NCBI RefSeq assembly: GCF_034930985.1
Contig: NZ_JAYGIM010000001.1
Coordinates: 434,001-498,000, forward strand
Reading direction: 5' to 3'
From: Arcicella lustrica
GTDB taxonomy: Bacteria > Bacteroidota > Bacteroidia > Cytophagales > Spirosomataceae
Length of the DNA: 64,000 nucleotides
This document shows positions 48,923 to 57,661 of this stretch, in pieces. Position 1 is the first letter of the stretch, and each line of letters starts with the position of its first letter. The notes beneath the pieces were generated by a model that was not told the origin of the DNA, ran no database searches, and saw only the letters and a list, made by a program, of their open reading frames with translations. Position numbers and translations under genes: made by a program.

Positions 48923-50020
48923 TCACTCCAAACAAACATAATAACTCGTACTCCGTCCGCCGCCTGTTTGAAACAAGATGTTTTTTTGTACTAAATCTGC
49001 TAAATCTCGGGTAGCAGTTGCCTTTGAGGTTTTGGTGATGGATTGATATTTTCTGGCATTCATACCGCCCTCAAATGTTTCATCTTGAAGCATTTTATAA
49101 ATTACTTTTTGTTGTTTGGCATCTACAAGGTGTTTAATGTTGTCTAAAAATCTGGTTTTCTTTATCGTAAAATGTACGGTGTTAAAGAAATCTTTTTGTG
49201 CATCCAATACAACTTTACCAAAATAGATAAGCCAATTGTTTACCTCTTTTCCTCGTTGAGCATTTTTTAATTGCTCGTAATAACTTGCCTTATCAATTGA
49301 AATTGTGGTTGAAAGACTCAGCAAAACAGGACTTTGTAGGTGTTGCGATAAGGCTTTTTCTGCAATGATTCTTCCGACACGTCCATTCCCATCTTCAAAA
49401 GGATGAATACTTTCAAAATACAAATGTGCTAAACCTGCACGTACAATAGCGTTATTGATGGGTGTTTCTCCTTTGGGGTTGGTATCGTTAAACCATTGTA
49501 TAAAACGTTTCATTTCTTTGGGAACATCCTTAGAAGGCGGTGCTTCAAAATGTACTATTTCTTTCCCAATTGCCCCCGAAATAATTTGCATGGGTTCTTC
49601 GTGGCTGCGCCATATACCTGCATTGACGCTGGTATTACCCAACATAATAGCCTGATGCCATTCAAATAGCATTGTTTCATCTAAAAGTTTTTCGAAATGT
49701 TCTCTGGAAGTAACAATGGCATGGGCTATGCCTATCGACCGTTTATCTTTAACCGATTGGATATTGGTATTATAGCCTAAATTAATTTTGATAGAAGACA
49801 TCACATCCTCTCGACTGATTAATTCACCCTCAATGGCAGAGGTTTTGATGGCTTCTTTGACCAATAAAGTAAGTATTGAAGCCTCCTTTTCATCTTGGGC
49901 TAATAGCTGAACGACACCTCCATTTTGTCCTGCAAGTGAATGAAATTGTTTATCAACTTCATCGAAAAGACGAATGTCGTATTCAAACTGAGTCCAGTTA
50001 TCAAATTGCCAATTATACAT
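48923..50020 (-). CDS. Fic-domain protein (DUF4172 type)
   Basis: 365 residues. The start 'MYNWQFDNWTQFEYDIRLFD' is the N-terminal domain common to this Fic subgroup. An autoinhibitory motif is present at residues 60-65 (TSAIEG, fitting S/T-xxx-E-G). The catalytic Fic loop is complete at 206-217: HPFEDGNGRVGR. The C-terminal 60 residues form a winged helix ('YQSITKTSKATATRDLADLV'). It would transfer AMP (or another nucleotide) to a protein target, held inactive by its own Glu64 until activated. No antitoxin gene is adjacent because the inhibitor is in cis. Monocistronic. Confidence 0.93.
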   Translation of the reverse strand: MYNWQFDNWTQFEYDIRLFDEVDKQFHSLAGQNGGVVQLLAQDEKEASILTLLVKEAIKTSAIEGELISREDVMSSIKINLGYNTNIQSVKDKRSIGIAHAIVTSREHFEKLLDETMLFEWHQAIMLGNTSVNAGIWRSHEEPMQIISGAIGKEIVHFEAPPSKDVPKEMKRFIQWFNDTNPKGETPINNAIVRAGLAHLYFESIHPFEDGNGRVGRIIAEKALSQHLQSPVLLSLSTTISIDKASYYEQLKNAQRGKEVNNWLIYFGKVVLDAQKDFFNTVHFTIKKTRFLDNIKHLVDAKQQKVIYKMLQDETFEGGMNARKYQSITKTSKATATRDLADLVQKNILFQTGGGRSTSYYVCLE

Positions 50021-50556
50021 GATGAGCCGATTAAAATATGTATTCGGCTCAAATATAGTAAAAATATGAGCCGAATAATGGGATTAATCGGCTCACGGAC
50101 AAAATAAAATATCTCAAAGGTGGGACAACCTATCAAAAAGACGGAAGAAGCTATCTCTGAGATAGGCGACCTATTAAAATGACGGAAGAAACTATCTCTA
50201 AGATAGGACAACCTATCAAAAAGATGGAAGAAGCTATCTCTGAGATAGGATAGCTTATCAAAAAGATGGAAAATCCTATCTCAGAGATAGGATTCGTTTG
50301 GTTTGTTGCTAAAATAGGAGTATCAAACAGAATAAAATTCTGAATTGAGTTGTTTGTGAGAAAGAATGGATAGAAAGAAATTGGAAAGTGTTTTAGTGAA
50401 GCTTTTCTTCACTTGATTTAGTTTGTGAAAAGGCATAAGTACTAGACTAATTACATCAGAGGTGAAAATTATTCTATTCTCCAAACCAATAATTATTATC
50501 AATGTTTTGAAGACTTGTTCAGAAGGTAAGTTTGAGGCTACATTTTATTAAAGCTA
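50021..50556. other. Gene-free stretch (536 bp) holding the second family B array
   Basis: Besides the repeat array at 50130-50290 it contains only AT-rich spacer. Positions 50300-50556 show no ORF with a recognisable product, no RNA and no clear promoter. Confidence 0.6.
50130..50290. repeat. 21-bp phased tandem array, family B (second locus, opposite orientation)
   Basis: CTATC-type half units start at 50130, 50151, 50171, 50192, 50213, 50234, 50255 and 50276: eight units, all 21 bp apart except one 20-bp step. CTATCAAAAAGATGG and CTATCTCTGAGATAGG alternate, the reverse complements of the two forms at 29371-29560. Located between the Fic gene and a small membrane protein gene. Confidence 0.88.
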
Positions 50557-50868
50557 TTAATATGGTAAAATAACACTTGGAATGAGCCGTAAGCATGAAA
50601 CTAAATATAAAATACTAATTATACTGATAACAATATAATGTAGCTTGTTCTTAGTTTTATTTGTAATAATTAAAACAAGAACTTGTAATAAATATGAGGG
50701 AAAGAAGTACCAATAAGAATCTATAAACTGGTTACTGGCATAGCCTCCTATTAGAAAAATCATTAAAATGGTTAAATATCGAAGTAAGATAAAACAAACT
50801 ATATTGAGTATTACAAACATTATATTCTTTCCCATCTCTTTGATTTTTAATACACATAAACTATTCAT
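50557..50868 (-). CDS. Small membrane protein of unknown function
   Basis: 103 residues, or 92 if translation starts at the internal Met (MGKNIMF). Three hydrophobic segments (about 15-41, 54-68, 76-100) joined by short polar loops, with no recognised motif. It lies 45 bp downstream of the SGNH lipoprotein stop in the same direction... the order on the minus strand is lipoprotein first, then this gene, so co-transcription is possible. May be a chance ORF, but the consistent membrane pattern and ATG start argue for a gene. Confidence 0.5.
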   Translation of the reverse strand: MNSLCVLKIKEMGKNIMFVILNIVCFILLRYLTILMIFLIGGYASNQFIDSYWYFFPSYLLQVLVLIITNKTKNKLHYIVISIISILYLVSCLRLIPSVILPY

Positions 50869-50913
50869 TTTTACGAAAAATCCTTAGTTGAACCAATTAC
50901 TTATCAGCTTTTA

Positions 50914-52233
50914 TCATAAACGTTTCGCAAGTTGAGTTACGTTAATAAGTGGTATTTTAGTATTATATCTTTCATTGATTTTTTTAATCGTTTCATTGGC
51001 AATTACTGCACTACCAATAGCAGTGGGGTGTATTCCATCTTCCGAAAAGAAATTGCCATTGGGGAATGAGGGGTCAATAAATAAACCATCTTCGGTATGG
51101 TATTTACCCGCTAAAATCGTTTTATAAAGGCTATACATATCCACAATGGGTAGGTTATACAGTTTGGCAAAATGCTCGGTTGTATTGGTGTTTAATACAT
51201 CCTTGATTATAATTCTGAATTGCTTGGCTTCATCCGCAGAAATTACATCTTCATCCAGCAAAATAGTTTTTTGATTACTTGCAAATGCCTTTTTTATACC
51301 ATCCCTAGGAATTAATAGCGCACTGTTGCTCAATGCTTGCCCAGTTGTATTGTTTTTAAGCATTAATTGATTTGCTTGATATAAATGAAAGTATGGGAAA
51401 TCAAGAAAATCAGGCATATTATATAACACCATTTTTAGCCCTACTTTTGTGTAGTTTCTAATAAATGTGTGTTTTGGGTAAAAGTATCCTTCATGTAACC
51501 TATTCTGAATAGCAAAATTTTGAGTATGGCATGCCCAGCCAATCCATGAATCTAGGTCTTCAAAGTGAAGTAGCAGATGTGTTTTTTTTTGGATTGTGTA
51601 GGCAAAATAATTAAATGGAGTTTCGTTTGTTCCTTTGTCAGCATAAAACCGAAATAGATAACTGAAATACGGCTCTTTGCCTTTAGGATAATAAAAATAG
51701 CTATTTGATGAATCCGAATTGGTTCCGGGGCCTTCTGGCCAAGATATATTATCTACATGGGTTCCTTTGAAGGGAGTGAATACTAGTGGCGTCTGTGAGA
51801 TAATAGCGGTTTGGTTGGTTACTTTTTTCCAAGATGGCAGACTAGCTTTTCGGTCATAGATTAGATAACCGCTTCCATTACCTTGTTCTTTTTCAAATAA
51901 TGGAGAGATAAATGATTGAAGTTGCATCTGATGGGCGATTAGCTGTGGGATAGAGGTCATTTGCCCTTCTCTATACAATCCTCCATTTCGACTACCAGAT
52001 GGAAATGAACCACCGAGTGCTACCATTCTAATTGCTGAGGTATCTCCCTGTTGTCGAAGCGACTCGATATCTGGTGTGAAAGCTACGGGGGGCAATTGGA
52101 TATCGTCTTTGACGGGTAAAGAAATCTCCTCTGTGATAATGGAAACAGGTGTTTCTTCTATTATGACTGAATCAGGTTTACATGCAGAAAGAACGGATAT
52201 GATAAGTAATGAGTATAGCGTACTAGGTTTCAT
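50914..52233 (-). CDS. Lipoprotein with SGNH-hydrolase-like features
   Basis: 439 residues. Lipobox 'SVLSACKPD' with lipidated Cys18, so anchored in the outer or inner membrane. After a Pro/Glu-rich linker, block I reads 'RMVALGGSFPSGSRNGGLYR' (GGS in place of GDS). The C-terminal block V is 'FSEDGIHPTAIGSAVIANE' (DGIHP, catalytic Asp/His). This pairing is characteristic of SGNH/GDSL esterases, with a long insertion between blocks. The Gly-for-Asp change before the Ser occurs in some family members. Probable carbohydrate or lipid ester hydrolase on the cell surface; substrate unknown. Confidence 0.8.
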   Translation of the reverse strand: MKPSTLYSLLIISVLSACKPDSVIIEETPVSIITEEISLPVKDDIQLPPVAFTPDIESLRQQGDTSAIRMVALGGSFPSGSRNGGLYREGQMTSIPQLIAHQMQLQSFISPLFEKEQGNGSGYLIYDRKASLPSWKKVTNQTAIISQTPLVFTPFKGTHVDNISWPEGPGTNSDSSNSYFYYPKGKEPYFSYLFRFYADKGTNETPFNYFAYTIQKKTHLLLHFEDLDSWIGWACHTQNFAIQNRLHEGYFYPKHTFIRNYTKVGLKMVLYNMPDFLDFPYFHLYQANQLMLKNNTTGQALSNSALLIPRDGIKKAFASNQKTILLDEDVISADEAKQFRIIIKDVLNTNTTEHFAKLYNLPIVDMYSLYKTILAGKYHTEDGLFIDPSFPNGNFFSEDGIHPTAIGSAVIANETIKKINERYNTKIPLINVTQLAKRL

Positions 52234-52334
52234 AGAAGTTACATTTTCTGGTCATATTCAGTAAACGAGTATAACCCATTGAGGTTTATTTTATATAATT
52301 ATTCTTATTGAGACCAGCGTTGAAAAGAGCATGA

Positions 52335-52535
52335 TTACTCGTCAAACAATCTGAATATTCGGTAGAACACATAGAATATTATAGAAATTATAACAAATAA
52401 CAATATTGTATTCCAACTAAAATTACCTGTTATTATAAAGTCATAAATAACTAATATCAAGAACAATAATAAAATGCTTGAAATTGAATACTTGAGAAAT
52501 GAAAAGATTTTTTTTATAGATGAATTAAACTTCAT
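52335..52535 (-). CDS. Small two-helix membrane protein
   Basis: 66 residues. A basic start (MKFNSSIKKIFSFLKYS) is followed by two hydrophobic helices (about 17-33 and 41-60) and an acidic end. No family recognised. Isolated between the SGNH lipoprotein gene and a long spacer. Pattern is consistent with a real small membrane protein; certainty is limited by its length. Confidence 0.45.
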   Translation of the reverse strand: MKFNSSIKKIFSFLKYSISSILLLFLILVIYDFIITGNFSWNTILLFVIISIIFYVFYRIFRLFDE

Positions 52536-52931
52536 GATGTAGCTGTATCAGGTGATTGATTTTATTCCAATTTATATTATTAATCACTCAGTTTGTTCAT
52601 AGCTTTGAAAGTACTGTGGAATATACTACAATTTTTTGTACAGGCAAACTTATAAAAAGCATAATATTTTTGCAATGTAGTATTGTTGTACACTCTAACG
52701 TAAAAAACAAACGCTAAGCCATGGTACTTTGATATGCTCCAAGCCTATCACTTCCAACTAAATTGAGAATCTCTCTTCTTTAGAATCCTTAAAAAAATCA
52801 TTTCAATCAATTTAAGTGATAATTTACCTATTTCGCCGTTGGCAGTCTGAGGTTTGTTATCTAATTTTACGCAGATTTTGAAGACAGAATCGTTTCGGCG
52901 ATTCTCAACCTGAACACGATAAAAATAACCA
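52536..52931. other. Gene-free stretch (396 bp) upstream of pdhB
   Basis: AT-rich spacer without a plausible gene. Near its end (52886-52905) is a small hairpin AGAATCG-TTTCGG-CGATTCT in the pdhB leader, 26 bp before the start codon. TTTG motifs occur at 52853 and 52876, but no full promoter match was found. Confidence 0.5.
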
Positions 52932-53915
52932 ATGAGAGAAATACAATTCAGAGAGGCGCTTCGTGAAGCATTAAACGAAGAAATGCGTAGAGACCAGTCA
53001 GTGTTTTTGATGGGCGAAGAAGTAGCCGAATACAATGGTGCTTACAAAGTATCACAAGGTATGTTGGATGAATTTGGTCCAGACCGTGTGATTGACACAC
53101 CTATCGCAGAATTAGGTTTTGCGGGTATCGCTGTTGGTGCAGCCGCTAATGGTTTGCGTCCAGTAGTTGAGTTTATGACTTTTAACTTCTCGTTGGTAGC
53201 CATCGACCAAGTAATCAACTCGGCTGCCAAAATGATGTCTATGTCTGGTGGACAATACTCTTGTCCAATCGTTTTCCGTGGACCAACTGGAAACGCAGGT
53301 CAATTATCATCACAACACTCATCTAACTTTGAAAACTGGTTTGCTAATACTCCTGGTTTGAAAGTTGTAGTTCCTTCAAATCCTGCTGATGCAAAAGGTT
53401 TATTAAAATCTTCAATCCGTGATAACGACCCAGTTATTTTCATGGAATCTGAATTGATGTATGGCGATAAAGGTCTTGTGCCAGATGGAGAATACTTAAC
53501 TCCAATAGGTAAAGCACATATCGTAAAAGAAGGTACAGACGTTACAATCGTTACTTTCGGTAAAATGCTTTCAAGAGTAGTAATGCCAGCAGTAGCTGAA
53601 TTAACTAAATTAGGCATTAATGCTGAAGTAATTGACTTAAGAACAGTTAGACCAATTGATTACGAAACAATTATTGCTTCTGTAAAGAAAACAAACCGTT
53701 GTGTAGTAGTTGAAGAAGCTAACCCAATTGCTGCTTTATCTTCAGAAATCGCTTATAACGTACAACGTTGGGCTTTTGATTTCATGGATGCACCAGTAAT
53801 TCGTGTGAACTCATTAGATTTACCACTTCCTTACGCACCAACTTTGTTAGAAGCCATTCTTCCAAGCGTTGCTCGTACTATTGAAGCTGTAAAATCGGTT
53901 ACGTATAAGAAATAA
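52932..53915 (+). CDS. pdhB: Pyruvate dehydrogenase E1 component, beta subunit
   Basis: 327 residues. Starts 'REIQFREALREALNEEMRRD' and continues 'VFLMGEEVAEYNGAYKVSQG', 'RVIDTPIAELGFAGIAVGAA', then 'FRGPTGNAGQLSSQHSSNFE' and the C-terminal transketolase domain with 'VIDLRTVRPIDYETIIASVK'. Forms the thiamine-diphosphate E1 heterotetramer with an alpha subunit, which is not in this window. Codon use (many GTA/GTT, few rare codons) fits a highly expressed gene. Monocistronic with a strong terminator. Confidence 0.95.
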   Translation: MREIQFREALREALNEEMRRDQSVFLMGEEVAEYNGAYKVSQGMLDEFGPDRVIDTPIAELGFAGIAVGAAANGLRPVVEFMTFNFSLVAIDQVINSAAKMMSMSGGQYSCPIVFRGPTGNAGQLSSQHSSNFENWFANTPGLKVVVPSNPADAKGLLKSSIRDNDPVIFMESELMYGDKGLVPDGEYLTPIGKAHIVKEGTDVTIVTFGKMLSRVVMPAVAELTKLGINAEVIDLRTVRPIDYETIIASVKKTNRCVVVEEANPIAALSSEIAYNVQRWAFDFMDAPVIRVNSLDLPLPYAPTLLEAILPSVARTIEAVKSVTYKK

Positions 53916-53936
53916 TCGTTTCTGAAATTTAATATC

Positions 53937-53978
53937 AAAAGCCTTTTGAGTACCCTATGGTTATTCAAAAGGCTTTTC
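53937..53978 (+). terminator. Rho-independent terminator of pdhB
   Basis: AAAAGCCTTTTGA and its near complement TTCAAAAGGCTTTT, loop about 14 bases, 21 bp after the stop codon, ending in a T-run. Confidence 0.9.
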
Positions 53979-54015
53979 TACTATAAAATCATTTTAACCA
54001 ACAATATCTACCATC

Positions 54016-54804
54016 ATGTTACAACGCTACAAAAACATTACACTATTGCTTCTTGCTATTTTAGTTTTAGGAGGTTGCTCTTCAAAAAAATCAGATGATA
54101 TTGAACCACAAGCAACAGCCTCGTCGCTCCCCAAAACGGTAAAAATCGAAACTTATGGCAGTAAAAACCCTACTTCCTATGCTTACACTTGGAAAGACAA
54201 TCTTTTAACTTCCTATACAATTACAAGCCTAAATACTTCTACCAATAGGGATTTTGTAAGAACCTATGAATTTACTAGAAACACAAAAAACCAAATCAAA
54301 ACTGAAAAATATAGTTATAAAGGTGCTGATTATGCAGATGGAAGTCAATCGTATGAATATGAATACAATACAGATGGCTCAGAAATTATATTAGAAAAAT
54401 ACATGCAGTGGATTTATAATAATAAAGGACAGTTGACAACCCTTAATTATACAAACCCATCTCAATGGACAAAAACATTTGAAAAGTTTGAGTATCAGAG
54501 TGATGGACAGTTGACAAAGTATCAATTCAAAAGTAATATTGAAACTATATGTAGTTTGGGAGAATTTACTACGGTAGAAAATCCTTTGTATAAATTCACG
54601 GAAAATACACAGTTTTTAAAATTGTCATACAGTGATGGACAGATTGTTGCGCTGTTTGCTTCTAAAATGATTCCTAAGTCGGTGATAAATGGTGACTTCT
54701 CTAATAAAATAACTTATACATTGGATAGTCAGCAACGAGTTAGCACCATTGCATTAGTATCTAGCTTTGGTATAACTTTGTTTAAAATTACTATTGGTTA
54801 CTAA
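54016..54804 (+). CDS. Lipoprotein with YD-like repeat text
   Basis: 262 residues. Lipobox 'LVLGGCSSKKSDD' (Cys21). The rest is beta-rich with repeated pairs such as 'YEFTRNTKNQIKTEKYSYKG', 'YEYNTDGSEIILEKYM' and 'FEYQSDGQLTKYQF', resembling RHS/YD-type or DUF4595-type hairpins. Surface or periplasmic, function unknown. The lipoprotein at 61416 shows similar hairpin text but is longer, so they may be distant relatives. Monocistronic. Confidence 0.75.
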   Translation: MLQRYKNITLLLLAILVLGGCSSKKSDDIEPQATASSLPKTVKIETYGSKNPTSYAYTWKDNLLTSYTITSLNTSTNRDFVRTYEFTRNTKNQIKTEKYSYKGADYADGSQSYEYEYNTDGSEIILEKYMQWIYNNKGQLTTLNYTNPSQWTKTFEKFEYQSDGQLTKYQFKSNIETICSLGEFTTVENPLYKFTENTQFLKLSYSDGQIVALFASKMIPKSVINGDFSNKITYTLDSQQRVSTIALVSSFGITLFKITIGY

Positions 54805-55103
54805 TTAATAGTAGGGCTTATTAATGTTTTTTATACTATCTCGTATGAGTAATACGTGATTAACAAATAGCGGTTGCCTGTCAATTCCCATGACTGACCG
54901 CCCGATTTGGCAACACAACTAGCCCAGCTTGGCCTAGTGTTTTTCAATATGTCTGTGTGTAAAGGTAACAGCTAAATTGTGTTGATACTCATCTTGTTGG
55001 TGCATTGATGTCAAGAAGGACTGAAAATACCAACCCCAAGTTTTTTAATGCTTTATATTATCTTGCATTAGTAATGCTTGGTCAATCATTAAAAAGATGC
55101 TGT
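54805..55103. other. Atypical intergenic segment upstream of the methyltransferase gene
   Basis: About 300 bp, GC-richer than neighbouring spacers (for example around 54870-54935). Contains a nested hairpin GCGGT..GTCA..TGAC..ACCGC at 54870-54901 and GGTAACAG near 54965. In-frame codons extend the methyltransferase ORF back to 55005, but I regard that as non-coding. May be a remnant of a mobile or cassette-like element. Confidence 0.4.
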
Positions 55104-55712
55104 ATGGAAAAAAGGGAAACAAAAAACGTTTACGAGGTCTATAACAAGATAGCTACTTGGTTTTCAGAAAATAGGGATGAGGTATTAATGGAGAAAAAAT
55201 ACCTAGACGATTTAATAGCTCAATTACCCGCTGAAGGCACTGTTTTAGATGTGGGTTGCGGTACCGGAAAACCAATATTAGCCTACTTAGTTAATCAAAA
55301 CGTACAGGTTACTGGCGTAGATGCCAGTAGTAAGATACTTGATATTGCCAAAGAAAACCTCCCAACAACAACGTTTATTTTACAAGATATGCGTTATTTG
55401 GACATAAACAGACAATTCGATGCCATCATTGCATGGCATAGCTTTTTCCATCTTCCGGTCGCCGACCAACCATTGATGTTTACGCTTTTTGAAAAACACT
55501 TAAACCCTAATGGTATTTTACTGTTTACTTCTGGTACCGAAAACGGTGAAGCTTGGGGAATGTGTGGTGGAGAAAACCTATTTCATGCGTCTTTAGATAC
55601 CGACGAATACCATAGCTTGTTAGAAAAACATTATTTTAGGGCATTGAAACATGTGATTAACGACCCAGACTGTGGTTATGCCACCGTATGGATGGCTAAA
55701 TATTTACCATAA
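55104..55712 (+). CDS. Class I SAM-dependent methyltransferase
   Basis: 202 residues from ATG 55104 (33 extra upstream codons to 55005 look unlike protein for the family). 'KNVYEVYNKIATWFSENRDE' precedes the SAM-binding motif I 'GTVLDVGCGTGKPILAYLV', motif II 'VTGVDASSKILDIAKENL', and 'FDAIIAWHSFFHLPVADQPL'. Substrate unknown; close to small-molecule methyltransferases of the type-11 group. It is preceded by atypical DNA and followed by a perfect terminator. Confidence 0.88.
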   Translation: MEKRETKNVYEVYNKIATWFSENRDEVLMEKKYLDDLIAQLPAEGTVLDVGCGTGKPILAYLVNQNVQVTGVDASSKILDIAKENLPTTTFILQDMRYLDINRQFDAIIAWHSFFHLPVADQPLMFTLFEKHLNPNGILLFTSGTENGEAWGMCGGENLFHASLDTDEYHSLLEKHYFRALKHVINDPDCGYATVWMAKYLP

Positions 55713-55749
55713 ATAGGGTCTTATCATGTTCAAGTGTGATGGAATTTAG

Positions 55750-55788
55750 AAGAAATTGCGAGATTCTCGAAGAATCTCGCAATTTCTT
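55750..55788. terminator. Perfect hairpin terminator
   Basis: AAGAAATTGCGAGATTC and its complement with loop TCGAA: a 17-bp perfect stem, 37 bp after the methyltransferase stop and 53 bp past the stop of the convergent small gene. Confidence 0.92.
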
Positions 55789-55841
55789 TAAGTATTACAA
55801 TTTGTATAATAGTTTTTAATGATTGATATAGAGAAAAAGCT

Positions 55842-56102
55842 TTAGTCTATATCACGAGGTCTGCTTTTTCGGTCAGAGTATATTTTTTTTATGAGGTATT
55901 CGGTATTTACTTCATCCTCCCAACTGCCGAATGAACTAAAGTAAGCCTTTTCTGACTCATCTTGATGATTTTCATTTGGTTTAGGCTTCTTTTCAGAAGT
56001 AACAGTAATTGTTAGTTGCTCTTCGTTTTTAAAGAGGTCTTTAATAGTTTTCAATAAACTATCATTAATTTCTGTAGGTTTGATGTTATAAGTTGCGTGC
56101 AT
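55842..56102 (-). CDS. Small antitoxin-like protein without an adjacent toxin
   Basis: 86 residues. The C-terminal stretch 'FGSWEDEVNTEYLIKKIYSD' and then RKSRPRDID has the form of many small type II antitoxins in Bacteroidota (FGxW...EE.I..I...R). The N-terminus 'EINDSLLKTIKDLFKNEEQL' is a helix, with a polar linker between. In such pairs a PIN-domain toxin normally follows directly; here the next DNA on that strand is a convergent methyltransferase gene. Thus it is an orphan, a relic, or not an antitoxin. Assignment is by pattern only. Confidence 0.6.
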   Translation of the reverse strand: MHATYNIKPTEINDSLLKTIKDLFKNEEQLTITVTSEKKPKPNENHQDESEKAYFSSFGSWEDEVNTEYLIKKIYSDRKSRPRDID

Positions 56103-56243
56103 AATTTTAATACTTTTACCGTTATTTTATGACTATTTTAGATTTATATTAAGTAAGGATTTACGCTAATTTTATAAATGAGGATATTGGATAAAAGTAT
56201 TTAAATAAGCTATACTATTTTATCACAAATATATAAATTTTGT

Positions 56244-56272
56244 GAAATTTTCAAACAAAAATTGAAAATTTC
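56244..56272 (-). terminator. AT-rich hairpin downstream of dinB
   Basis: GAAATTTTCAA / TTGAAAATTTC perfect 11-bp stem, 78 bp past the dinB stop on the minus strand. AT-only stem makes the call tentative. Confidence 0.45.
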
Positions 56273-56349
56273 TTAGATTGAAATGCGTGTTAAATGTGGA
56301 ATGGATGTGTTTGGAAGAGGTTTTGTTGATGTAAATGCAATTGAACTTC

Positions 56350-57429
56350 TTAAAACTCTAAAGTCAATTGTTTTCCTACCATATCATCGGCAGATTCTAA
56401 ATTGGAGAGTGAAATACCTAAGAGACGTACTCCTTTAGGAATTGGATATAATTGTTCAAGTAAATCAAAAGCGATTTTTTCGAAAAAAGTACTATCAAAA
56501 ATAGGAGAGAGTGTGGTTCTACTTCTGGTAATGATTTGAAAGTCTTTGAATTTTACTTTTAAATGAACGGTTCTACCATATACTTGCGTGCGGTCGCAGT
56601 ATTTCCAAACGTCGTCAATAATGGGTTTTAAACCAGCTTCTAATTCTACTCTTGTTTCCAAATCTCGCCAAAAAGTATTTTCAGAACCCACAGATTTACG
56701 TATTCTTTCAGTATTTACTGGTCTGAAATCAATGGCTCTGGCAATGTTATAGTAGTACTTCCCAGCTTTTCCGAAGTGTTTTGTTAGGAAGTTTTCATCG
56801 TATTGCCGTAAATCTAAACCCGTAAAAATATTCATTTTGTTCATTTTCTCGGCGGTTACTTTTCCGATGCCATGAAAACGATATACTTCTAAATCTTCTA
56901 CAAACTTTTCTCCTTGATTTGGTTTTATCACAAATAATCCATCAGGTTTTTTATAATCTGATGCCAATTTTGCTAAGAATTTATTGTAAGAAACTCCAGC
57001 GGATGCCGTCAGTTGAGTTCTTTCTTTGATTTTCTCTTTAATTTCTTTGGCAATTGCCGTTGCCGAAGCGATGCCTTTCAGGTTTTCTGTAACATCCAAA
57101 TAGGCTTCGTCTAAAGAAAGTGGTTCAATCAAATGAGTATATTCTGCAAAAATCTCTCGGATTTGCTTTGAAGCGACTTTATAGCTTTCAAAGCGAGGCT
57201 TTACAAAAATTAAATTTGGACATTTACGAGCAGCCACCATTGAGGACATCGCCGAACGAACGCCAAACTTACGAGCTTCATAACTGGCTGCTGCCACCAC
57301 GCCACGCTCACGAGAACCACCCACAGCTACGGGTTTTCCTCGCAAAGCAGGATTGTCTCTTTGCTCCACAGAAGCATAGAAAGCGTCCATATCGATATGA
57401 ATTATTTTTCGTATGTTTGTTTCGGGCAT
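56350..57429 (-). CDS. dinB: DNA polymerase IV (Y family)
   Basis: 359 residues. Catalytic motifs: 'IIHIDMDAFYASVEQRDNPA' (first Asp) and 'EPLSLDEAYLDVT' (Asp-Glu pair). Helix-hairpin-helix 'VYRFHGIGKVTAEKMNKMNI' and little-finger domain 'LKVKFKDFQIITRSRTTLS' follow. Translesion polymerase, cytosolic. The usual C-terminal clamp-binding peptide is not obvious (ends GKQLTLEF, which may serve). Monocistronic. Confidence 0.94.
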   Translation of the reverse strand: MPETNIRKIIHIDMDAFYASVEQRDNPALRGKPVAVGGSRERGVVAAASYEARKFGVRSAMSSMVAARKCPNLIFVKPRFESYKVASKQIREIFAEYTHLIEPLSLDEAYLDVTENLKGIASATAIAKEIKEKIKERTQLTASAGVSYNKFLAKLASDYKKPDGLFVIKPNQGEKFVEDLEVYRFHGIGKVTAEKMNKMNIFTGLDLRQYDENFLTKHFGKAGKYYYNIARAIDFRPVNTERIRKSVGSENTFWRDLETRVELEAGLKPIIDDVWKYCDRTQVYGRTVHLKVKFKDFQIITRSRTTLSPIFDSTFFEKIAFDLLEQLYPIPKGVRLLGISLSNLESADDMVGKQLTLEF

Positions 57430-57661
57430 TTTTAGCTATGAGCTTCGAGCCTTGAGCTGTCAGCTTTCGGTAATCAGTTTTCAGCAATCAGATGTCGGGA
57501 ATCAATTTTGTTAAAAAAGATGTTTACTTATCTCATGACTAGAAGTGAATATAAATGAAATAAAAGATTAAATAAAATACACTCAATCTTGCTTCTTTTG
57601 TCCTTTAGTCTTAAAGTCTCTAAATCACTAATTCACAATTCACTCAATCACAATTAAAAAT

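Noticed and set aside
48923..50020. Fic toxin-antitoxin operon
   Set aside because: No separate antitoxin gene upstream; the inhibitory motif is within the Fic protein itself.
55005..55103. N-terminal extension of the methyltransferase
   Set aside because: The 33 codons resemble spacer text, and the family normally begins close to the KNVYEVYNK motif.
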